A stretch of 45,869 bases of DNA from an uncultured beta proteobacterium. GTDB lineage: Bacteria > Pseudomonadota > Gammaproteobacteria > Burkholderiales > SG8-41. Position 1 is the first letter of the stretch. Each line of letters starts with the position of its first letter. The position numbers were made by a program, and so were the translations under genes. Shown here one piece after another: positions 43,895 through 45,869 of the stretch. Below the pieces are notes generated by a model. The model did not search any database, was not told the origin of the DNA, and saw only the letters and a program-made list of their open reading frames with translations. The DNA is taken from NCBI GenBank assembly GCA_902825845.1, contig CADECM010000047.1, positions 1-45,869 on the forward strand. The letters are read 5' to 3'.

Positions 43895-45670
43895 ATGATT
43901 GACTGGGTTCGAAAGCTTCTATCAAAAAAACCGTATGTGACCGGCAAAAGTACGGTCGCCAAGATAGCTTCGGGTTGCTCGGGGTCGCATACTGCTCAAG
44001 ACCCAAGCAAGAGCCCCCAGTACAAATCTCAGGGTGACTTATATTTTGCTCAAGGCAAGTTCACTGAAGCAGCGGCATGCTACGCGGATGCAATCGCCTG
44101 CGATCCGGCGTACGCCGAAGCCTACAAAAGCTGGAGCAATGTGTGCCGGGAACAAAACCGGCTTGAGGACGCCGAGCGATGCCTGAGGAAGGCCGCCGAA
44201 CTGAAACCCGGACTGCGCAACGTTCAATACAATCTGGGATCATTGCTGCTTGCTTCGGGCAGACTTGATGAAGCTTTGGAAGCATTTGACAAGGAGGTCC
44301 GGCTCGATCCCACGCACTACGCCGCTTTGGCCATCCTGCTGCATTTGAAGCAAAAGATGTGCGACTGGCGCGGAATGTCGCAAATGATAGAAGCACTTCG
44401 GCATAGCCTATACACCCCCACAGAAGCACCCGAACAGACATTCTCTCCATTTGCATTCCTGGTACTACCAGGTCCCACGCCAGCCGAGCAGCGCCTTTGT
44501 GCGCAAAAGTGGGTTCATTTGGAATATTCTTCCAAGCGCACCGTGGGTGCTGTAACGCAGTTTACCCATAAGCGCCCGCGCAATGAAAAAATTGTCCTGG
44601 GCTATCTCTCATCGGATTTCCACGATCACGCCACTGCCAGATTGATTGCAGAGTTACTCGAATTGCACGATCGAAATCGATTCAGCGTTGTCGCATACTC
44701 CTACGGGCCAGATGACGGCAGTGAGATGCGGCACCGTCTCCGCAAGTCAGTCGACTATTTTATTGATCTGCGTAACGTGTCCGATATTGATTCGGCGCGC
44801 AAAATTTACGCTGACCGCGTGGACATCCTCGTTGACCTGAAGGGACATACTCAGAATAGCCGAAGCGGCATTCTTGCTTTTCGGCCAGCAACTCATCAGA
44901 TCAACTACCTGGGTTACCCCGGCACCATGGGAGCGGATTTTGTCGATTTCTTGATCGCAGATCCTTTTGTCATTCCACGGGAGTACGAGCAACACTACAC
45001 AGAAAAAATCCTGCGCCTGCCAAATAGCTATCAGCCTAACGACCGCAAACGACCGCGCTTGCCGGCGCCCCCGAGGGCATCCTGCCACCTGCCTGATGAC
45101 GCCTTGGTATTTTGTTGTTTCAATCAGCCCTATAAGGTCACACCGGAAGTTTTTGATATTTGGTGCCGCTTGCTGAATGAAGTTACCGGCAGTGTGCTCT
45201 GGCTCTACGTGAACTCGGCCTCTGCAGAAACTGCGCTGAAGCGCGAAGCCATCACCCGCGGCATTAGTCCTTCAAGATTGATAACAGCGGCGCCGATGAG
45301 ACAGGAGCAGCATCTTGCTCGGCTGCAATGCGCAGATCTGTTTCTGGATACCTTCCCATGCAATGCGCACACCACGTGCAGCGATGCGTTATGGATGGGG
45401 CTGCCCGTTGTGACATGCGCGGGAGAAACATTCCCTTCCCGTGTTGCAGGAAGTTTACTGTCGGCACTATCGATCTCGGAACTCATTGCCAATAACCTGG
45501 AAGACTATTTCCAGCTTGCGCTGGGACTTGCCACCAACAAGGAACGCCTGGCCGTCATTCGAAACAAGATTTTGTCCAATCAAGAGACTGCGCCGCTCTT
45601 CGATACGCCTCAATTGGCACGGGATATCGAAAATCTCTACACGGGCATCATGGATGAACGACCATTCTAA
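43895..45670 (+). CDS. TPR-containing SPINDLY/OGT-type glycosyltransferase (GT41-like)
   Basis: The 591-residue protein has two or three tetratricopeptide repeats at about residues 45-140 (GDLYFAQGKFTEAAACYADAI, YNLGSLLLASGRLDEALEAF), then a GT41 catalytic region. That region has LGYLSSDFHDHATARLIAELLE near 230, GILAFRPATHQINYLGYPGTMGADFVDF near 325-352, FCCFNQPYKVTPEVFDIW, and DLFLDTFPCNAHTTCSDALWMGLPVVT near 500. It probably adds GlcNAc or another sugar to Ser/Thr of proteins. The start is ATG 43895 (MIDWVRKLL); GTG 43850 would add 15 odd residues. Codon use is visibly lower in GC than the sox genes, a sign of transfer. Confidence 0.92.
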   Translation: MIDWVRKLLSKKPYVTGKSTVAKIASGCSGSHTAQDPSKSPQYKSQGDLYFAQGKFTEAAACYADAIACDPAYAEAYKSWSNVCREQNRLEDAERCLRKAAELKPGLRNVQYNLGSLLLASGRLDEALEAFDKEVRLDPTHYAALAILLHLKQKMCDWRGMSQMIEALRHSLYTPTEAPEQTFSPFAFLVLPGPTPAEQRLCAQKWVHLEYSSKRTVGAVTQFTHKRPRNEKIVLGYLSSDFHDHATARLIAELLELHDRNRFSVVAYSYGPDDGSEMRHRLRKSVDYFIDLRNVSDIDSARKIYADRVDILVDLKGHTQNSRSGILAFRPATHQINYLGYPGTMGADFVDFLIADPFVIPREYEQHYTEKILRLPNSYQPNDRKRPRLPAPPRASCHLPDDALVFCCFNQPYKVTPEVFDIWCRLLNEVTGSVLWLYVNSASAETALKREAITRGISPSRLITAAPMRQEQHLARLQCADLFLDTFPCNAHTTCSDALWMGLPVVTCAGETFPSRVAGSLLSALSISELIANNLEDYFQLALGLATNKERLAVIRNKILSNQETAPLFDTPQLARDIENLYTGIMDERPF

Positions 45671-45869
45671 ACGCAATGTAGCCGACCTTGAAATAAATCG
45701 GGCTTTGCCACCTGCAAGCGGGAACTGCATATTTGATTCGTGGGGCAGCACGACGCGTATGCACTCAGCCCCGTGCCATTAATTACCCCCTCGGATTCAT
45801 TGCGACTGCGACGCCCTAACGATCATGGCAACCGGCCGTCGGTTCAGCCAATGTGATTCGCTGTAAATC
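45671..45869. other. Non-coding end of window
   Basis: About 200 bases after the glycosyltransferase stop with no convincing gene start, hairpin or repeat. Composition is mixed, without the long GC-rich codon pattern of the rest of the window. Confidence 0.4.

Overview
The window is GC-rich DNA from a betaproteobacterium, probably an uncultured member of Burkholderiales or Nitrosomonadales. Three long blocks show gene orders typical of that class: pcnB-folK-deoxynucleoside kinase-panB-panC; ilvB-ilvH-ilvC-psd-pssA, divergent from a sigma factor-DUF3619-DUF3106-RDD operon; and lptG-lptF divergent from pepA-holC-valS. A soxYZAX group, a tusA-like gene, tandem PF04392 substrate-binding proteins and a Bug-family binding protein fit the same assignment. 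The taxonomic call is inference. I saw no rRNA, tRNA, CRISPR array or intact transposase.

Layout. 1-4257 (minus): five ABC substrate-binding protein genes of one family in tandem, each overlapping the next by four bases; the promoter-proximal member is internally truncated and the last runs off the window. 4258-4827: a gene-free gap, then a secreted Sel1-repeat protein (plus) and a decayed reading frame with three in-frame stops. 6340-9930: a Crp/Fnr regulator, a VOC-family protein, an amidohydrolase and a Bug binding protein, which looks like a small catabolic neighbourhood of unknown substrate. 10043-19644 (minus): DUF1761 and PPOX proteins, pantothenate genes panC and panB, deoxynucleoside kinase, folK, pcnB, a two-gene FecCD/ATPase importer set into this block, a HAD phosphatase, hda and an AI-2E transporter. 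19668-24498 (minus): phospholipid genes pssA and psd, and branched-chain amino acid genes ilvC, ilvH and ilvB. 24843-26666 (plus): sigma factor operon with an apparent CTG start. 26844-28990 (minus): lptG and lptF. 29080-34359 (plus): pepA, holC, valS. 34422-41192: MFS transporter, GST-like protein, DUF4126, DUF2269, a saccharopine dehydrogenase-like protein, tusA-like, an M48 protease with C-terminal helical repeats, and moaC. 41339-43634 (plus): soxYZAX. 43895-45670: a TPR/SPINDLY-type O-linked GlcNAc transferase in visibly lower-GC DNA.

Most genes are housekeeping: membrane lipid synthesis, LPS export, branched-chain amino acid, pantothenate and folate synthesis, replication control and tRNA charging. 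The accessory functions are solute capture (PF04392 and Bug proteins) and thiosulfate oxidation (SoxYZ carrier and SoxAX cytochromes, without soxB or soxCD in view).

The most unexpected signal is non-coding. A 20-base AT-rich motif, TAA-N5-TG-W-TT-W-TA within a longer AT-rich tract, occurs eleven times. Every copy lies between genes, in both orientations, from 4.5 kb to 41.2 kb. Other non-coding elements are a MITE-like inverted-repeat element fitted between two convergent stop codons, two long intergenic hairpins built from short repeated words, and several smaller hairpins.
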